64,000 nucleotides of DNA. Origin: Paracoccus maritimus. Its GTDB lineage: Bacteria; Pseudomonadota; Alphaproteobacteria; Rhodobacterales; Rhodobacteraceae. The DNA is taken from positions 208,832 to 272,831 of the forward strand of contig NZ_JANAVZ010000006.1 in the NCBI RefSeq assembly GCF_025195095.1, in the 5' to 3' direction. Both the position numbers and the translations under genes were made by a program. The notes below the pieces were generated by a model. The model was given only the letters and a program-made list of their open reading frames with translations. It made no database searches and had not been told where the DNA came from. Shown here piece by piece: positions 30,453 through 41,524 of this stretch; position 1 is the stretch's first letter; each line of letters begins with the position of its first letter.

Positions 30453-31817
30453 TCAATCACCGGTCACGGATTCGGGACTTGCGCCGTCCGCGCGCCCTCC
30501 CCCGTCCTGCCGGACGGCGATCTGGTCGTTCAGCAACCGCACCTCGCGCTGCGGGAACGGAATCGACACGCCGTGTTCCTGAAACGCGTCCCACAGCGCC
30601 AGATAGACCTGACCGCGCACATTGGTCAGCCCGCCCTGCGCGTCGCCGATCCAGAACCGCAGCACATAATCCACGCTGCTGTCGCCGAAGCCCGTGACCC
30701 AGCAGACCGGCTTGCGCTGCGCCAGCACCCGCTTGACCGACAGCGCCGCGTTGATGGCGATTTCGGTGACCTTGTGGGGATCGTCGCCATAAGAGGTGCC
30801 GAACGGGATATCCAGCCGCACGAAATTGTTGGTGTGTGACCAGTTGACCACCTGCCCGGTGACCAGATCCTCGTTCGGGATCAGATATTCCTTGCCGTCG
30901 CGGGTGACGACGCTGACATAGCGCGCGCCCAGTTCCTCGATCCAGCCGAACGTGTCGCCCAGGCTGATCACGTCGCCGGGCTTGATCGACTTGTCCAGCA
31001 GGATGATCACCCCCGAGACCAGGTTGGACACGACCTTCTGCAGTCCGAATCCCAGCCCGACCCCGACCGCGCCCGAAAACACCGCCAAGCCGGTCAGATC
31101 GAACCCCACCGCCTTCAGCCCGACGATGATCGCCAGGCTGAACAGGAAGATCTGCAGCAGCTTGGCGGTCAGCACCCGCATTGTCGGCGAAATGTCGTCG
31201 TTCTGCGACAGCCGCCCGGTGATGACCCGAGACAGCATCCGGGCGCCCGCGATCATCAGTCCGGTGATCGCCAGCGCTTTCAGGACGGTCAGCGCCGACA
31301 GCCTGAAATCGCCAAGGCTGATCGCGATGCTTTCCAGAAACGCCGCCGCGGGTTCGGTCAGGTTCAGCAGGTGCAGCGTCACCCAGATCCATGCCGCCCA
31401 ACTGACGATCCGGCGCAGGAAACGGTTGGTGATCACCCGCATCAGGAAAAAGATCCCGACCCAGGCGGCGGCGATGGTCGCGGCCAGTTCGATCACCTGG
31501 CTTCGGAAGGAATAGGTGACCTCGCGCATGATCAGCACGACCGCCCATGCAAGTATCGTGAACACGATCAGCGTCAGACGACGATCGATCAGCAACCCCA
31601 CGCGCAGTCGCCATTTCGGCCAGTTCTCGCGCGACCGCAGCCAGCCGGTCAGGCGCGGGGACAGAAGCCGGGCGATCAGCCACGAGATCAGGACAAGCCC
31701 GCAAATGGCCGGCAGCTGATACATCCGCGACGGGATCAGCAGCATGTCCACGAACAACGAGATCCGGTACCACAGCCCCTGGGCGGCATCGATGACCTCG
31801 GGGTTCAGCTCTTCCAT
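30453..31817 (-). CDS. MscS-family mechanosensitive channel
   Basis: A 454-residue membrane protein. About six hydrophobic helices are followed by the MscS pore helix and beta domain. GLAVFSGAVGVGLGFGLQKV is the pore-lining signature, and SIKPGDVISLGDTFGWIEEL starts the beta domain. The N-terminal extension is longer than E. coli MscS, like the YbdG/MscK-related mid-size members. Its likely job is osmotic protection. It is divergent from leuC. Confidence 0.92.
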   Translation of the reverse strand: MEELNPEVIDAAQGLWYRISLFVDMLLIPSRMYQLPAICGLVLISWLIARLLSPRLTGWLRSRENWPKWRLRVGLLIDRRLTLIVFTILAWAVVLIMREVTYSFRSQVIELAATIAAAWVGIFFLMRVITNRFLRRIVSWAAWIWVTLHLLNLTEPAAAFLESIAISLGDFRLSALTVLKALAITGLMIAGARMLSRVITGRLSQNDDISPTMRVLTAKLLQIFLFSLAIIVGLKAVGFDLTGLAVFSGAVGVGLGFGLQKVVSNLVSGVIILLDKSIKPGDVISLGDTFGWIEELGARYVSVVTRDGKEYLIPNEDLVTGQVVNWSHTNNFVRLDIPFGTSYGDDPHKVTEIAINAALSVKRVLAQRKPVCWVTGFGDSSVDYVLRFWIGDAQGGLTNVRGQVYLALWDAFQEHGVSIPFPQREVRLLNDQIAVRQDGGGRADGASPESVTGD

Positions 31818-31879
31818 CCGCGCGTCTCCTTTGTCGCGATTACATATCGCGGCGGGCCGGCGGACAAGCCCCGGCGATC

Positions 31880-31908
31880 TTGTGTCAACGCGGAATCGGC
31901 CTTATTAC
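31880..31908 (+). promoter_or_regulatory. Candidate promoter upstream of leuC
   Basis: TTGTGT (31880-31885) and TATTAC (31903-31908) are separated by 17 bases. Transcription would begin around 31915, at or next to the ATG of a 30-codon open frame, giving a nearly leaderless small ORF ahead of leuC. The match to consensus is moderate. Confidence 0.4.
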
Positions 31909-31914
31909 GTCAGC

Positions 31915-32007
31915 ATGACCGGGTTTATCTATTTCGACATTCACGACCGCGCGCGCCTGCCGTCGCGGTTCTTCGGCGAGGCGCTGTGCGTCACCGCGCG
32001 ACTGTGA
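31915..32007 (+). CDS. Possible leader peptide of leuC
   Basis: A 30-codon open frame (MTGFIYFDIHD...VTARL) ends three bases before a hairpin with a U-run, upstream of leuC. It has no ribosome site but could be leaderless given the promoter just before it. It contains three scattered CTG Leu codons, not the run expected of a classical leucine attenuator. It may therefore be an upstream ORF acting by another mechanism, or may not be translated. Confidence 0.35.
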   Translation: MTGFIYFDIHDRARLPSRFFGEALCVTARL

Positions 32008-32009
32008 CG

Positions 32010-32034
32010 GGCTGCGGTCCGGCCGCAGCCATTT
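32010..32034 (+). terminator. Hairpin with U-run between leader ORF and leuC
   Basis: GGCTGCGG-TCCGG-CCGCAGCC is a perfect 8-base stem with a 5-base loop followed by ATTTT. It lies within the leuC leader, about 40 bases before the leuC ATG. It is not at the end of a known gene, so it would act as an attenuator of leuC transcription. The form is that of an intrinsic terminator; the regulatory role is inferred. Confidence 0.55.
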
Positions 32035-32073
32035 TCCGCGCCATCGAAGCCACACAGCCGAAAGCCAATCACC

Positions 32074-33504
<1,431 letters not shown>

Positions 33505-33570
33505 GGGGTCGCCATGCCCGCCCGCCCGGACATGCCGGCGTCCTATATGGCAGGGTTCTGCGGGGCGGCC

Positions 33571-34125
33571 TCAGCCGCGCCGCAGCAGCCAGACGGCGTT
33601 CACCGCGATCAGCACCAGACCGGCATTCTCGAACATGTAGTTGGTGCTGAGACCGAACTGCCGCTGCCCGATCAGCGCATCCATGTGGTGAAACCCGACC
33701 GCCCGGACCGCCACGAAGGCGCACAGGATCGCCAGCCCCAGCAGCGCGATCCCGTGTCGGCCAAGCTGGCCGCGCATCCGCCGCATCAGGATCAGAAGAC
33801 CCGATCCGATGCCCCACAGCAGCAGAAGGATGAATGCCACCTGCACGACCCTGCGGTAATCATACCACCCCTGCGCCTCGGCCAAGCAGCGTCCCAGCGC
33901 GGTCATCGCGCTTTGCAGATCCATCTGTTTGTTGATCGCCAGAAACAGCATCAGCACCGCGATCATGCCCCAGAACCCGCGCCCGCGCCGGCCGCGCAAC
34001 CTGCGCCAAACCTGCGCGGCCAGCACGAAGCACAGCAGATAGGCCAGCACCGTCAACCATCCGGTCGCGTCCGGATCGCCGATGCGGGGCTGCCAAGCCC
34101 GGCCTACACACTCGATCAAACCCAT
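33571..34125 (-). CDS. Membrane protein between leuC and leuD, unknown function
   Basis: A 184-residue polytopic protein with about four hydrophobic helices: around LTVLAYLLCFVLAAQVW, FWGMIAVLMLFLAINKQMDL, VVQVAFILLLLWGIGSGLLI, and a C-terminal one. The ATG at 34125 is preferred; a GTG at 34176 would add 17 residues with no ribosome site. It lies antisense between leuC and leuD. No family name is known to me. Confidence 0.68.
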   Translation of the reverse strand: MGLIECVGRAWQPRIGDPDATGWLTVLAYLLCFVLAAQVWRRLRGRRGRGFWGMIAVLMLFLAINKQMDLQSAMTALGRCLAEAQGWYDYRRVVQVAFILLLLWGIGSGLLILMRRMRGQLGRHGIALLGLAILCAFVAVRAVGFHHMDALIGQRQFGLSTNYMFENAGLVLIAVNAVWLLRRG

Positions 34126-34206
34126 CGTCCCGTCTTTCAGCCCGTCCCGGACGGAACCTAGCAGCCCGCCCGACACTCAGGCCAGACACAATTTCCCGAG
34201 GATCCC

Positions 34207-34812
34207 ATGGACAAGTTCACAACCCTGACCGGCGTCGCGGCCCCCATGCCGCTGGTCAATATCGACACCGACATGATCATCCCCAAGCAGTTCCTGAAAA
34301 CGATCAAGCGTTCCGGCCTTGGCGTGAACCTGTTCGACGAGATGCGCTATGATCGCAACGGCAGCGAACTGCCCGATTTCGTCCTGAACCAGCCGGCCTG
34401 GCGCGACGCGCAGATCCTTGTCGCGGGCGACAATTTCGGCTGCGGCTCGTCGCGCGAACACGCGCCCTGGGCGCTGCTGGATTTCGGCATCCGCTGCGTG
34501 ATCTCGACCAGCTTCGCCGACATCTTCTTCAATAACTGCTTCAAGAACGGCATCTTGCCGATCACCCTGCCCCAGGATGCCGTCGATGTGTTGATGGATG
34601 ACGCCCGCAAGGGCGCCAACGCCCGGATGACCGTCGATCTGGAAAACCAGACCGTCAGCACTTCGGACGGGCAGGAATTCCATTTCGACATCGACCCGTT
34701 CCGCAAGCACTGCCTGCTGAACGGCCTCGACGATATCGGGCTGACTATGAAAAAGGCGCCCTCGATCGATGCCTACGAGGATCAGATGGCGCAGGCCCGT
34801 CCTTGGGTCTAA
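34207..34812 (+). CDS. leuD: 3-isopropylmalate dehydratase small subunit
   Basis: A 201-residue swivelling-domain subunit that completes isopropylmalate isomerase. [20 protein letters not shown] lies near the N-terminus. The substrate-binding [17 protein letters not shown] and [16 protein letters not shown] follow. GAGG precedes the ATG. Its end overlaps the start of the nuclease/phosphatase-like gene by ten bases. Confidence 0.97.
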   Translation: MDKFTTLTGVAAPMPLVNIDTDMIIPKQFLKTIKRSGLGVNLFDEMRYDRNGSELPDFVLNQPAWRDAQILVAGDNFGCGSSREHAPWALLDFGIRCVISTSFADIFFNNCFKNGILPITLPQDAVDVLMDDARKGANARMTVDLENQTVSTSDGQEFHFDIDPFRKHCLLNGLDDIGLTMKKAPSIDAYEDQMAQARPWV

Positions 34813-35903
34813 GGGCCGCAGCCCTTTTGTGGCTGCTGATCGCCGCGGCTGCGATCCCTGCGGCGGCCGATCCGATCCGCATCGCCACCTGGGATCCAGG
34901 CCTGTCGCGCAAGGGCCCCGGCCTTCTGCTGCGTGACATCGCCCGCGACGATCCGCAGGTGATGGCGGCGGCAAAGGTGATCGCCGCCGCCGCACCGGAT
35001 GTGATCCTGCTGACCGGGATCGACTGGGATCATGACGCGCGCGCCTTGGAAGGTTTTTCCGGAATTCTGACGAAAACCGGGTTGCGGCTGCCCTACAGCT
35101 TCACGGCACGCCCGAACAGCGGCATGGCAACCGGCCTCGATCTGAACGCGGATGGCCGTCTCGGCCGCGCTGACGACGCACAGGGCTGGGGGCTGTTCAC
35201 CGGCCAGAACGGTATGGCAGTGCTGTCGCGTCTGCCGCTTGGCCCCGTCACCGACCACACCGACAGGCTGTGGCGCGACCTGCCGGGTGCCCTGATGCCC
35301 GACACCGCGCCCGAAATCGCGGCAGTCCAGCGCCTGTCCTCAACTGCGCATTGGGACATTCCGGTGCAGACACCCGACGGGCCGCTGCACCTGCTGGCAT
35401 GGTCCGCCACCCCGCCGGTCTTCGACGGCCCCGAGGATCGCAACGGCCGCCGCAATCATGACGAGGCCGCGTTCTGGCTGCACCACCTGCCCGACGCGCC
35501 GTTCGTCCTGATCGGCAATATCAATCTGGACCCGGTCGATGGCGAGGGTCGTGCCGAAGCCCTTCGACGCCTGCTAAGCGTCGCGCAGGACCCACAGCCT
35601 CGCAGCGCCTGGCAACCCCCGCAAACCGGCACGAATGCCCGCCATCGGGGCGACCCGGCGCTTGATACCGGCGATTTCGACGATGACGGCCCCGGCAATC
35701 TGCGCGTCGATTACATCCTGCCGGACAAGGCGCTGAGCGTCATGGACAGCGGCGTGATCTGGCCGGCCCCCGACCAGCCGCTTGCCCAGGCGGTCAAGAC
35801 CGCATCGGATCACCGCCTGGTCTGGGTCGATCTGGATCTTCAGGCCTCGAAGGACGCCACCGCACCCCAGGCCAGATCCAGATCCTCATCGGTCACGCAA
35901 TAG
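34803..35903 (+). CDS. Secreted endonuclease/exonuclease/phosphatase family protein
   Basis: A 366-residue protein starting at a TTG inside the leuD end (a second TTG eight codons on is possible). A signal peptide ([20 protein letters not shown]) is followed by the EEP fold: [38 protein letters not shown] and the final catalytic pair in [11 protein letters not shown]. The domain is that of extracellular nucleases and phosphodiesterases. The substrate is unknown. The last 64 bases overlap the end of the convergent bioA. Confidence 0.82.
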   Translation: MGLRAAALLWLLIAAAAIPAAADPIRIATWDPGLSRKGPGLLLRDIARDDPQVMAAAKVIAAAAPDVILLTGIDWDHDARALEGFSGILTKTGLRLPYSFTARPNSGMATGLDLNADGRLGRADDAQGWGLFTGQNGMAVLSRLPLGPVTDHTDRLWRDLPGALMPDTAPEIAAVQRLSSTAHWDIPVQTPDGPLHLLAWSATPPVFDGPEDRNGRRNHDEAAFWLHHLPDAPFVLIGNINLDPVDGEGRAEALRRLLSVAQDPQPRSAWQPPQTGTNARHRGDPALDTGDFDDDGPGNLRVDYILPDKALSVMDSGVIWPAPDQPLAQAVKTASDHRLVWVDLDLQASKDATAPQARSRSSSVTQ

Positions 35904-37078
35904 GGCGGCAGCACGTAGACCGTGTTGCCCAGAGGCCGCAGCAACACACCGTTTTCCAGGAAATGCGCCCGCATCCGTGGCCCGGTCTCGGCCAGATAGC
36001 CGGCATCGCCGACCTGCAGATCCATCGCAGCGATGGTGCCGCATTGACGCAGATTGTGGAAACGTGGATCGCCCGCGAACCGCGCCAGCCGCGCGGCCTG
36101 CATCGCGGACAGCGATTCCAGCCGCGCCTGCATCGGGCTTTGCTGCCACAACCGCACCTGCGCCAGTGCCGCCGCGCAGGCAATCGGGTTCGCCGTATAG
36201 CTGGAAGAATGATAGAACGTCCGCCGCCGGTCGGTCGAATAATGCGCCTGAAAGATCCTGTCGCTGGCCAGCGTTGCGGCCAACGGCACGACTCCACCGG
36301 TCAAGCCTTTGCTGGTGCACAGGATGTCCGGCGCGATCCCGGCATGATCGCAGGCCCACAGGCGACCGGTGCGGCCCCAGCCGGTCATTACCTCGTCCGC
36401 GATCAGCAGCACGTCATGCCGGTCGCAGATCGCGCGAAGCCCGGCCAGCACAGCGGCCGGATAGATCCGCATGCCGCCCGCCCCCAGAACCAGCGGCTCA
36501 AGGATCAGCGCCGCCATCTTGCCGCTGGCCGCCAGTTCCTCGAACGCCGCCAGGGTCGCGGCACCATCACCGGTCGGAAAGGGCAGCTTGTCCACCGCGA
36601 ACATCAGCGGGTCATAGGCTGCGTTGAACACGCCCCGCTCGCCCACGCTCATCGTGCCGATCGTGTCGCCGTGATAGCTGTCCTCGATCACCGCGATCCG
36701 GTGCCGTCCGTCGCCTTCGTGGCGCCAGTATCCCAACGCCATCTTCAACGCGACCTCGACGGCGGTCGAACCGCTGTCGCTGTAGAAGACACGCGTCAAT
36801 CCCTTGGGCGCCATGCCGACCAGCGCCTCGGCCAGCTCCTCGCCCGGCGCGTGGGTCAGCCCGGCGAAGATCACCTGATCCATCCGGCCGGTGGCATCCT
36901 TGATGGCCTCGACGATCTCGGCCTGGCGGTGGCCATGCGTGACCACCCACCAGCTAGAGATGCCGTCCAGCAGACGCCGGCCGTCGGAGGTTTCCAGATA
37001 CGCGCCGTCAGTCTCGACGATCCGGGGCGGGACAGGTTCGGTCGCGTGCTGCGTAAAGGGATGCCAGACTGCGCTCAT
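35840..37078 (-). CDS. bioA: Adenosylmethionine-8-amino-7-oxononanoate aminotransferase
   Basis: A 412-residue class III aminotransferase making 7,8-diaminopelargonate from KAPA with S-adenosylmethionine as amino donor. The BioA-specific N-terminus VWHPFTQ and DGISSWWVVTHGH are present. The cofactor segment is IADEVMTGWGRTG and the Schiff-base Lys is in CTSKGLTGG. It is the last gene of the bioB-F-D-A operon, overlapping bioD by four bases. Confidence 0.95.
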   Translation of the reverse strand: MSAVWHPFTQHATEPVPPRIVETDGAYLETSDGRRLLDGISSWWVVTHGHRQAEIVEAIKDATGRMDQVIFAGLTHAPGEELAEALVGMAPKGLTRVFYSDSGSTAVEVALKMALGYWRHEGDGRHRIAVIEDSYHGDTIGTMSVGERGVFNAAYDPLMFAVDKLPFPTGDGAATLAAFEELAASGKMAALILEPLVLGAGGMRIYPAAVLAGLRAICDRHDVLLIADEVMTGWGRTGRLWACDHAGIAPDILCTSKGLTGGVVPLAATLASDRIFQAHYSTDRRRTFYHSSSYTANPIACAAALAQVRLWQQSPMQARLESLSAMQAARLARFAGDPRFHNLRQCGTIAAMDLQVGDAGYLAETGPRMRAHFLENGVLLRPLGNTVYVLPPYCVTDEDLDLAWGAVASFEA

Positions 37079-37791
37079 CTAAAATCCTCCGGGTCAAAGT
37101 TGTCGGCCATCGCGCGGCTCAGGCTGTCGCGATCCAGCCGCGTCAGACGCGGCAGCCGGCCCAGCACCTTCACCGCGCCAAGCTGTCCGATCGTCGCGAC
37201 ATTGTCCCGGTTCTCATCCCCCACGAAGGCGACGCCATGGACCGGCACCTGACGCGCCCGCAGGCTTTCCAGCGCGGTCAGGCTGTGGCTGATCGTGCCC
37301 AGCCCGGTCGTGGCGACCAGGATCACCGGGATCTGCCATTCGGCGAACAGGTCGGCGAACAGAACCTTGCGCGTGACCGGCACCAGGACACCGCCTGCCC
37401 CCTCGATCACCAGCGGATCGATGTCGGGCGGCGTCAGCGTGCCGGGATCGACCTCGATCCCCTCAAGTTCGGCGGCGCGATGCGGCGACAGCGGCTCGCG
37501 CAGCAGCCAAGCCTCGGGGTGGACCTGCGCGCCGGATAGCCGCGCGACCTCGGCGGCGTCTGTGTCGGGCCGGGGCAGGTGTTGCGCCGCAACGCGCGTT
37601 AGCTGTGTACGCGCTGTGCTCGTGCTGTGCATGTCCGGTGCATGACCGGTGCGGCCCGGATTGGCGATGTTTCCGGCCAGCCCGGACTGCACCGGTTTCC
37701 AGTAATCCGCCCCGATCAACCCGCTCAGACCCGCCGCGAACACCGTCTTTCCGACATCCGTTCCGGTGCCCGTGATCACAAATCTGGCCAT
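37075..37791 (-). CDS. bioD: Dethiobiotin synthetase
   Basis: A 238-residue ATP-dependent carboxylase that closes the ureido ring of dethiobiotin. The P-loop is VITGTGTDVGKTVFAAGL at the N-terminus. YWKPVQSG and LVIEGAGGVLVPVT are the other family motifs. The ATG at 37791 lies inside the end of bioF (16-base overlap). The frame is open further upstream but that part belongs to bioF DNA. Confidence 0.93.
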   Translation of the reverse strand: MARFVITGTGTDVGKTVFAAGLSGLIGADYWKPVQSGLAGNIANPGRTGHAPDMHSTSTARTQLTRVAAQHLPRPDTDAAEVARLSGAQVHPEAWLLREPLSPHRAAELEGIEVDPGTLTPPDIDPLVIEGAGGVLVPVTRKVLFADLFAEWQIPVILVATTGLGTISHSLTALESLRARQVPVHGVAFVGDENRDNVATIGQLGAVKVLGRLPRLTRLDRDSLSRAMADNFDPEDFR

Positions 37792-38948
37792 AGTTGCTCC
37801 AGCGTCTCTGCCAGCCGGATCACATCCGCAGGCGTGGCGTTCAGGGTCAGCGAAACCCGCAACCGCGAGGTGCCTTCGGGCACCGTCGGCGGGCGAATTC
37901 CCCTGACATCGAAGCCCCTTTGCTGGATTCGCGCGGCCAGATCCATCGTTGCGGATTCCGGTCCCACGATCAGCGGGACGATCTGGCTGCCGCTGACAGA
38001 CAACTGCGGCAGGCGGCGCGACAACTCGGCCCCGAACACGGTGACATGGTCCCGCAACGCGTCGCGCCGCCATGGTTCGTCCCGCAGAATGTCCAGCGCC
38101 TCGCTGCCCGCCACCGCCATCAAGGGCGACGGGGCGGTCGCGAAGATGAACGGACGGCAGCGATTAATCATGAAGTCGATCAAGCACTTGGCGCCGCAGA
38201 CCAAAGCTCCTGATCCGCCCAGCGCCTTGCCCAGCGTGTGCAGGGTCAGCACATTCTCGCGGCCTTCCAGATGATGCGCCAACCCTCGGCCATCGGGGCC
38301 GTAGACCCCGGTCGCGTGTGCCTCATCGACCAGCAGGAAACCGTGCTGATCGGCCAGTTCGGCAAGCTGGTCCAGCGGGGCCGCATCGCCATCCATGCTG
38401 TAGAGGCTTTCGACCGCAATCCAGACCGCGCCAGTATTCCCGGCCCGCCGCCACGCCTGGATCAGGTCGCGGGCATGGTCCACGTCGCCGTGCCGGAAAA
38501 GCTGAACCTCGGCCCTGCCGGCCCGCGCGCCCTCATGTGTGCTGGCATGTGACAGCGCATCCATCAGCAACAGGTCGCCGCGCTGCGGCAAGGTTGTGAT
38601 GACAGCAAAGTTCGCGACATAGCCGCCGCCGAACCCCAACGCCGCCTCGGTCCCGAAGAACCGCGCCGCCTTGTCTTCAAACGCCGCATGCGGATCCGTG
38701 TGTCCTCGCAACAGCCGCGATCCGGCCGCGCCCACCGGCACGCCGTTGTTCAAGGCATCGCGAAGCGCGTCGGCCAGCCTTTCGGACCCGGCCAACCCAA
38801 TGTAATCGTTCGAGGAAAAATCTATCCCGGCGCGCGCGACCAGTGATCGTCGCCGCGTCTGACGGGTCAATCCGTCAAGCTGTTCCCGAAACACCGACAG
38901 CCGATCCGCGGTGCCGTCAGAGTCCTCGCGTCGCAGGTGATCGGACAT
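37776..38948 (-). CDS. bioF: 8-amino-7-oxononanoate synthase
   Basis: A 390-residue alpha-oxoamine synthase condensing pimeloyl thioester with alanine. It has FSSNDYIGLAGSERLADALR, GAAGSRLLRGHTDPH and the cofactor/substrate segment LLVDEAHATGVYGPDGRG. The Schiff-base Lys is in LHTLGKALGGSGALV. It is in line with bioB upstream (three-base gap) and bioD downstream. Confidence 0.95.
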   Translation of the reverse strand: MSDHLRREDSDGTADRLSVFREQLDGLTRQTRRRSLVARAGIDFSSNDYIGLAGSERLADALRDALNNGVPVGAAGSRLLRGHTDPHAAFEDKAARFFGTEAALGFGGGYVANFAVITTLPQRGDLLLMDALSHASTHEGARAGRAEVQLFRHGDVDHARDLIQAWRRAGNTGAVWIAVESLYSMDGDAAPLDQLAELADQHGFLLVDEAHATGVYGPDGRGLAHHLEGRENVLTLHTLGKALGGSGALVCGAKCLIDFMINRCRPFIFATAPSPLMAVAGSEALDILRDEPWRRDALRDHVTVFGAELSRRLPQLSVSGSQIVPLIVGPESATMDLAARIQQRGFDVRGIRPPTVPEGTSRLRVSLTLNATPADVIRLAETLEQLWPDL

Positions 38949-38951
38949 GTC

Positions 38952-40013
38952 CTAACGAAGGACCGGGATTGCCGGATCGGCCTCCAACAATGCCGCGCGA
39001 TGCGCTTCGGCCGGATCCATTTCTGGCATATGTTCGTGGACCTGCATCGGCTCAAGCCCCAGCTTGGCGAACAGACGCATGTCCTGATCCTCGCCGGGAT
39101 TGTCCTTGGTCAGCAGCGTGTCCCCCACGAAGATCGAGTTCGCACCGGCAAAAAAGCACAGCGCCTGCATCTCGTCCGACATCGCGGTGCGGCCCGCCGA
39201 CAATCGCACATGGCTCTCCGGCATCATGATACGCGCCGTAGCAATCGTGCGGACGAAATCGATCGGATCGACGGGGGCGGCGTCTTCCAGCGGCGTTCCT
39301 TCGACCGGGATCAACATGTTGACGGGCACGCTTTCGGGCGGCTCGGGCAGGTTGGCCAGCGTCACAAGCATATCGACGCGATCCTGCGTGCCCTCGCCCA
39401 GCCCAAGAATACCGCCCGAACAGACCTTGATCCCGCTGTCGCGAACATTCTGAAGGGTTTGCAGGCGATCATCGAAGCTGCGCGTCGTGATCACATTTGA
39501 ATAATACGATTCAGATGTGTCGATATTATGGTTATAATAATCCAGCCCCGCGGCCTTCAGGCGCTTTGCCTGATCGGCGTCCAGCATCCCCAGCGTCATG
39601 CATGTTTCCAGCCCAAGCGCCTTCACGCCTTCGACCATCGCAACGATCTGCGCCATGTCACGCGCTTTCGGGCTGCGCCAGGCAGCCCCCATGCAATACC
39701 GCGTCGCCCCGGCATCCCGCGCCCGCTTCGCCTCGGCGATCACGCGCTGGACCTCCATCAGCTTCGAGGCAGACAACCCGGAATCGTAGCGCGCCGACTG
39801 GCTGCAATAGGTGCAATCCTCAGGGCAGCCGCCGGTCTTGATCGACAGAAGACGGCTCATCTGGACACGATTGGGGTTGAAATTCTGACGATGCACGGTC
39901 TGAGCGCGAAACAGCAGTTCCATGAAGGGCAGGTCAAAAATCGCCCGCGCGGTCTTGGCGGTCCAGATCAACCGCTTTTCCTCGTCGTGGCTACGAAAAT
40001 TTGCCTGCGACAT
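38952..40013 (-). CDS. bioB: Biotin synthase
   Basis: A 353-residue radical-SAM enzyme inserting sulfur into dethiobiotin. The 4Fe-4S motif is [36 protein letters not shown] and [13 protein letters not shown] are conserved. The ATG at 40013 with GGAGG ahead is chosen over an upstream ATG at 40088. It is the first gene of the biotin operon. I found no BioR-type TTATnnATAA palindrome in the short upstream gap. Confidence 0.95.
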   Translation of the reverse strand: MSQANFRSHDEEKRLIWTAKTARAIFDLPFMELLFRAQTVHRQNFNPNRVQMSRLLSIKTGGCPEDCTYCSQSARYDSGLSASKLMEVQRVIAEAKRARDAGATRYCMGAAWRSPKARDMAQIVAMVEGVKALGLETCMTLGMLDADQAKRLKAAGLDYYNHNIDTSESYYSNVITTRSFDDRLQTLQNVRDSGIKVCSGGILGLGEGTQDRVDMLVTLANLPEPPESVPVNMLIPVEGTPLEDAAPVDPIDFVRTIATARIMMPESHVRLSAGRTAMSDEMQALCFFAGANSIFVGDTLLTKDNPGEDQDMRLFAKLGLEPMQVHEHMPEMDPAEAHRAALLEADPAIPVLR

Positions 40014-40097
40014 GTCGATCCTCCTGCGAGCACTGCGAGGCGCTTCTAGCAGCTTGCCGCATTCCTGTCCAACCAACATGGCGAACATGATCGCGCA

Positions 40098-40469
40098 TCA
40101 ATAGCGCGGTTTTCCAGCCTCTCGGATCTGCCGGCTCGCAAGGTCAAGAAGCGCCTCGGCGCGGCCGAACTCTCGCACGGCGTCCCGTCTTGCGGCTTCA
40201 TATCGCGGTGCCATCCGGGCAAGTTCCTGATCGGCCTTTCGCAGTTCGCGGGCGGCACGACCCGCCTGAGCATTGGCGATCCGCGACTCGGACACGGTCA
40301 GGGGCGCGACGCTGCGATAGCTTTGGTCAAGCGCCGCCTGCGATGCATCGACCCTTTGCCGGGCGGACGCCATATGGGTGCTGAAAGCCGCCAGTTTCTT
40401 CAACTCCTGTTCAGCCTTCAGGCGCGCGATACGTTCAAGCTGCGCAAGCTTGTGAGAAACACCTACCAT
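40098..40469 (-). CDS. FliJ-like flagellar protein
   Basis: A 123-residue, almost fully helical protein with heptad-like Leu/Ala spacing (LAQLERIARLKAEQELKKLA) and a basic C-terminus. It resembles the FliJ chaperone/stalk of the flagellar export ATPase in size and coiled-coil nature, but similarity is weak. Its ATG overlaps the flhB stop, making it the last gene of the leftward flagellar operon. No fliI is present next to it. Confidence 0.55.
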   Translation of the reverse strand: MVGVSHKLAQLERIARLKAEQELKKLAAFSTHMASARQRVDASQAALDQSYRSVAPLTVSESRIANAQAGRAARELRKADQELARMAPRYEAARRDAVREFGRAEALLDLASRQIREAGKPRY

Positions 40470-41524
40470 CCCGCACGGGCCTTCTGGCGCATTTTCTCGG
40501 CAAATCTTATCGCGGCCGCGACCGCCGCGAAGTGATCGCGCCTGATTTCCTGACCGATCTCGACGCTGGCGTGAATGGCCCTTGCGCAAGGGGGATCCGA
40601 CCAGATCGGCACCTTCGCCTCGCGGGCCTTGGCGCGGATACGTGCAGCAACCTCATCCGTGCCCTTGGCCAGACACACCGGCGCCCTGCCGCTGCCACGC
40701 TGCCATTCCAAGGCCACCGCGTAATGCGTCGGGTTCACGATCACGACATCCGCTTTCGCGACATCGGCAAGCATCTGCTTCATGGCGATATCCACGGCCC
40801 GCTGGCGCCGCGCCGCTTTCAGATGCGGATCTCCTTCGGCCTCCTTGTGCTCATCCTCCATCTCCTTTCGTGACATTCGATTCTTGCGGCGGTGCTCGTG
40901 CCACTTCCACAGCATGTCCAGCGCCGCGAAGCCGACCGATATTGCGACCGCCATCAGCAGCACCTGCCCCAGAAGAAGGCTCAGCCCGATCACCCAGCGA
41001 TCCCCCGTCATCGCGCTGCCCGCCAACCTGTCCAGCAGGGCCGCGAAAAGGTACCACCCGCCAAGGCAGACCAGCGCGGCCTTGCCAAACGAAATCGCGA
41101 AGGTCACCAGCCCGGACGCACCGAATTTCTGGGATGCGTTCTTGATCGGATTCAGCCTGTTGAAATCAGGGGCCAGCTTGCCAGGGGCGAAGATCAAACC
41201 CCTTTGCATCACAAGGCCGATCAGGATGGCCATGGCAGGAACCACCGCCAGAGCGATTGCGGCAAGGCTGGCATAGTGCCCCAGCGATGCCGCCAGCCCG
41301 AAGGCCGTGTCAATCGGCCAACCGTCCGACCCCATCGCGCGGCTTGCCATCGAGAGCCACTGTTTCACTGCAAAGCCGGCACCGACCGCAAGCGACAGCC
41401 AGGCGCCGACATACATCGCCGCCGCATTCAACTCGGTGGAACGCGGAACATCGCCTTTCTCGCGCGCCTTCCGCAGCTTCTGATCGGTCGCCTCGAAGGG
41501 CTTGTCGTTGTGGTCTTCTGTCAT
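40463..41524 (-). CDS. flhB: Flagellar export switch protein FlhB
   Basis: A 353-residue export-gate protein that switches substrate from rod/hook to filament. The N-terminal motif DKPFEATDQKLRKAREKGDV and four membrane helices are followed by a cytoplasmic domain. That domain carries the autocleavage site in VVIVNPTHYAVAL (Asn-Pro-Thr-His). The start at 41524 overlaps the fliR stop by one base. Confidence 0.95.
   Translation of the reverse strand: MTEDHNDKPFEATDQKLRKAREKGDVPRSTELNAAAMYVGAWLSLAVGAGFAVKQWLSMASRAMGSDGWPIDTAFGLAASLGHYASLAAIALAVVPAMAILIGLVMQRGLIFAPGKLAPDFNRLNPIKNASQKFGASGLVTFAISFGKAALVCLGGWYLFAALLDRLAGSAMTGDRWVIGLSLLLGQVLLMAVAISVGFAALDMLWKWHEHRRKNRMSRKEMEDEHKEAEGDPHLKAARRQRAVDIAMKQMLADVAKADVVIVNPTHYAVALEWQRGSGRAPVCLAKGTDEVAARIRAKAREAKVPIWSDPPCARAIHASVEIGQEIRRDHFAAVAAAIRFAEKMRQKARAGW

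Noticed and set aside
39480..39545. AT-rich patch inside bioB resembling a promoter
   Set aside because: It encodes the conserved Tyr/Asn/His-rich segment [18 protein letters not shown], which needs AT-rich codons.
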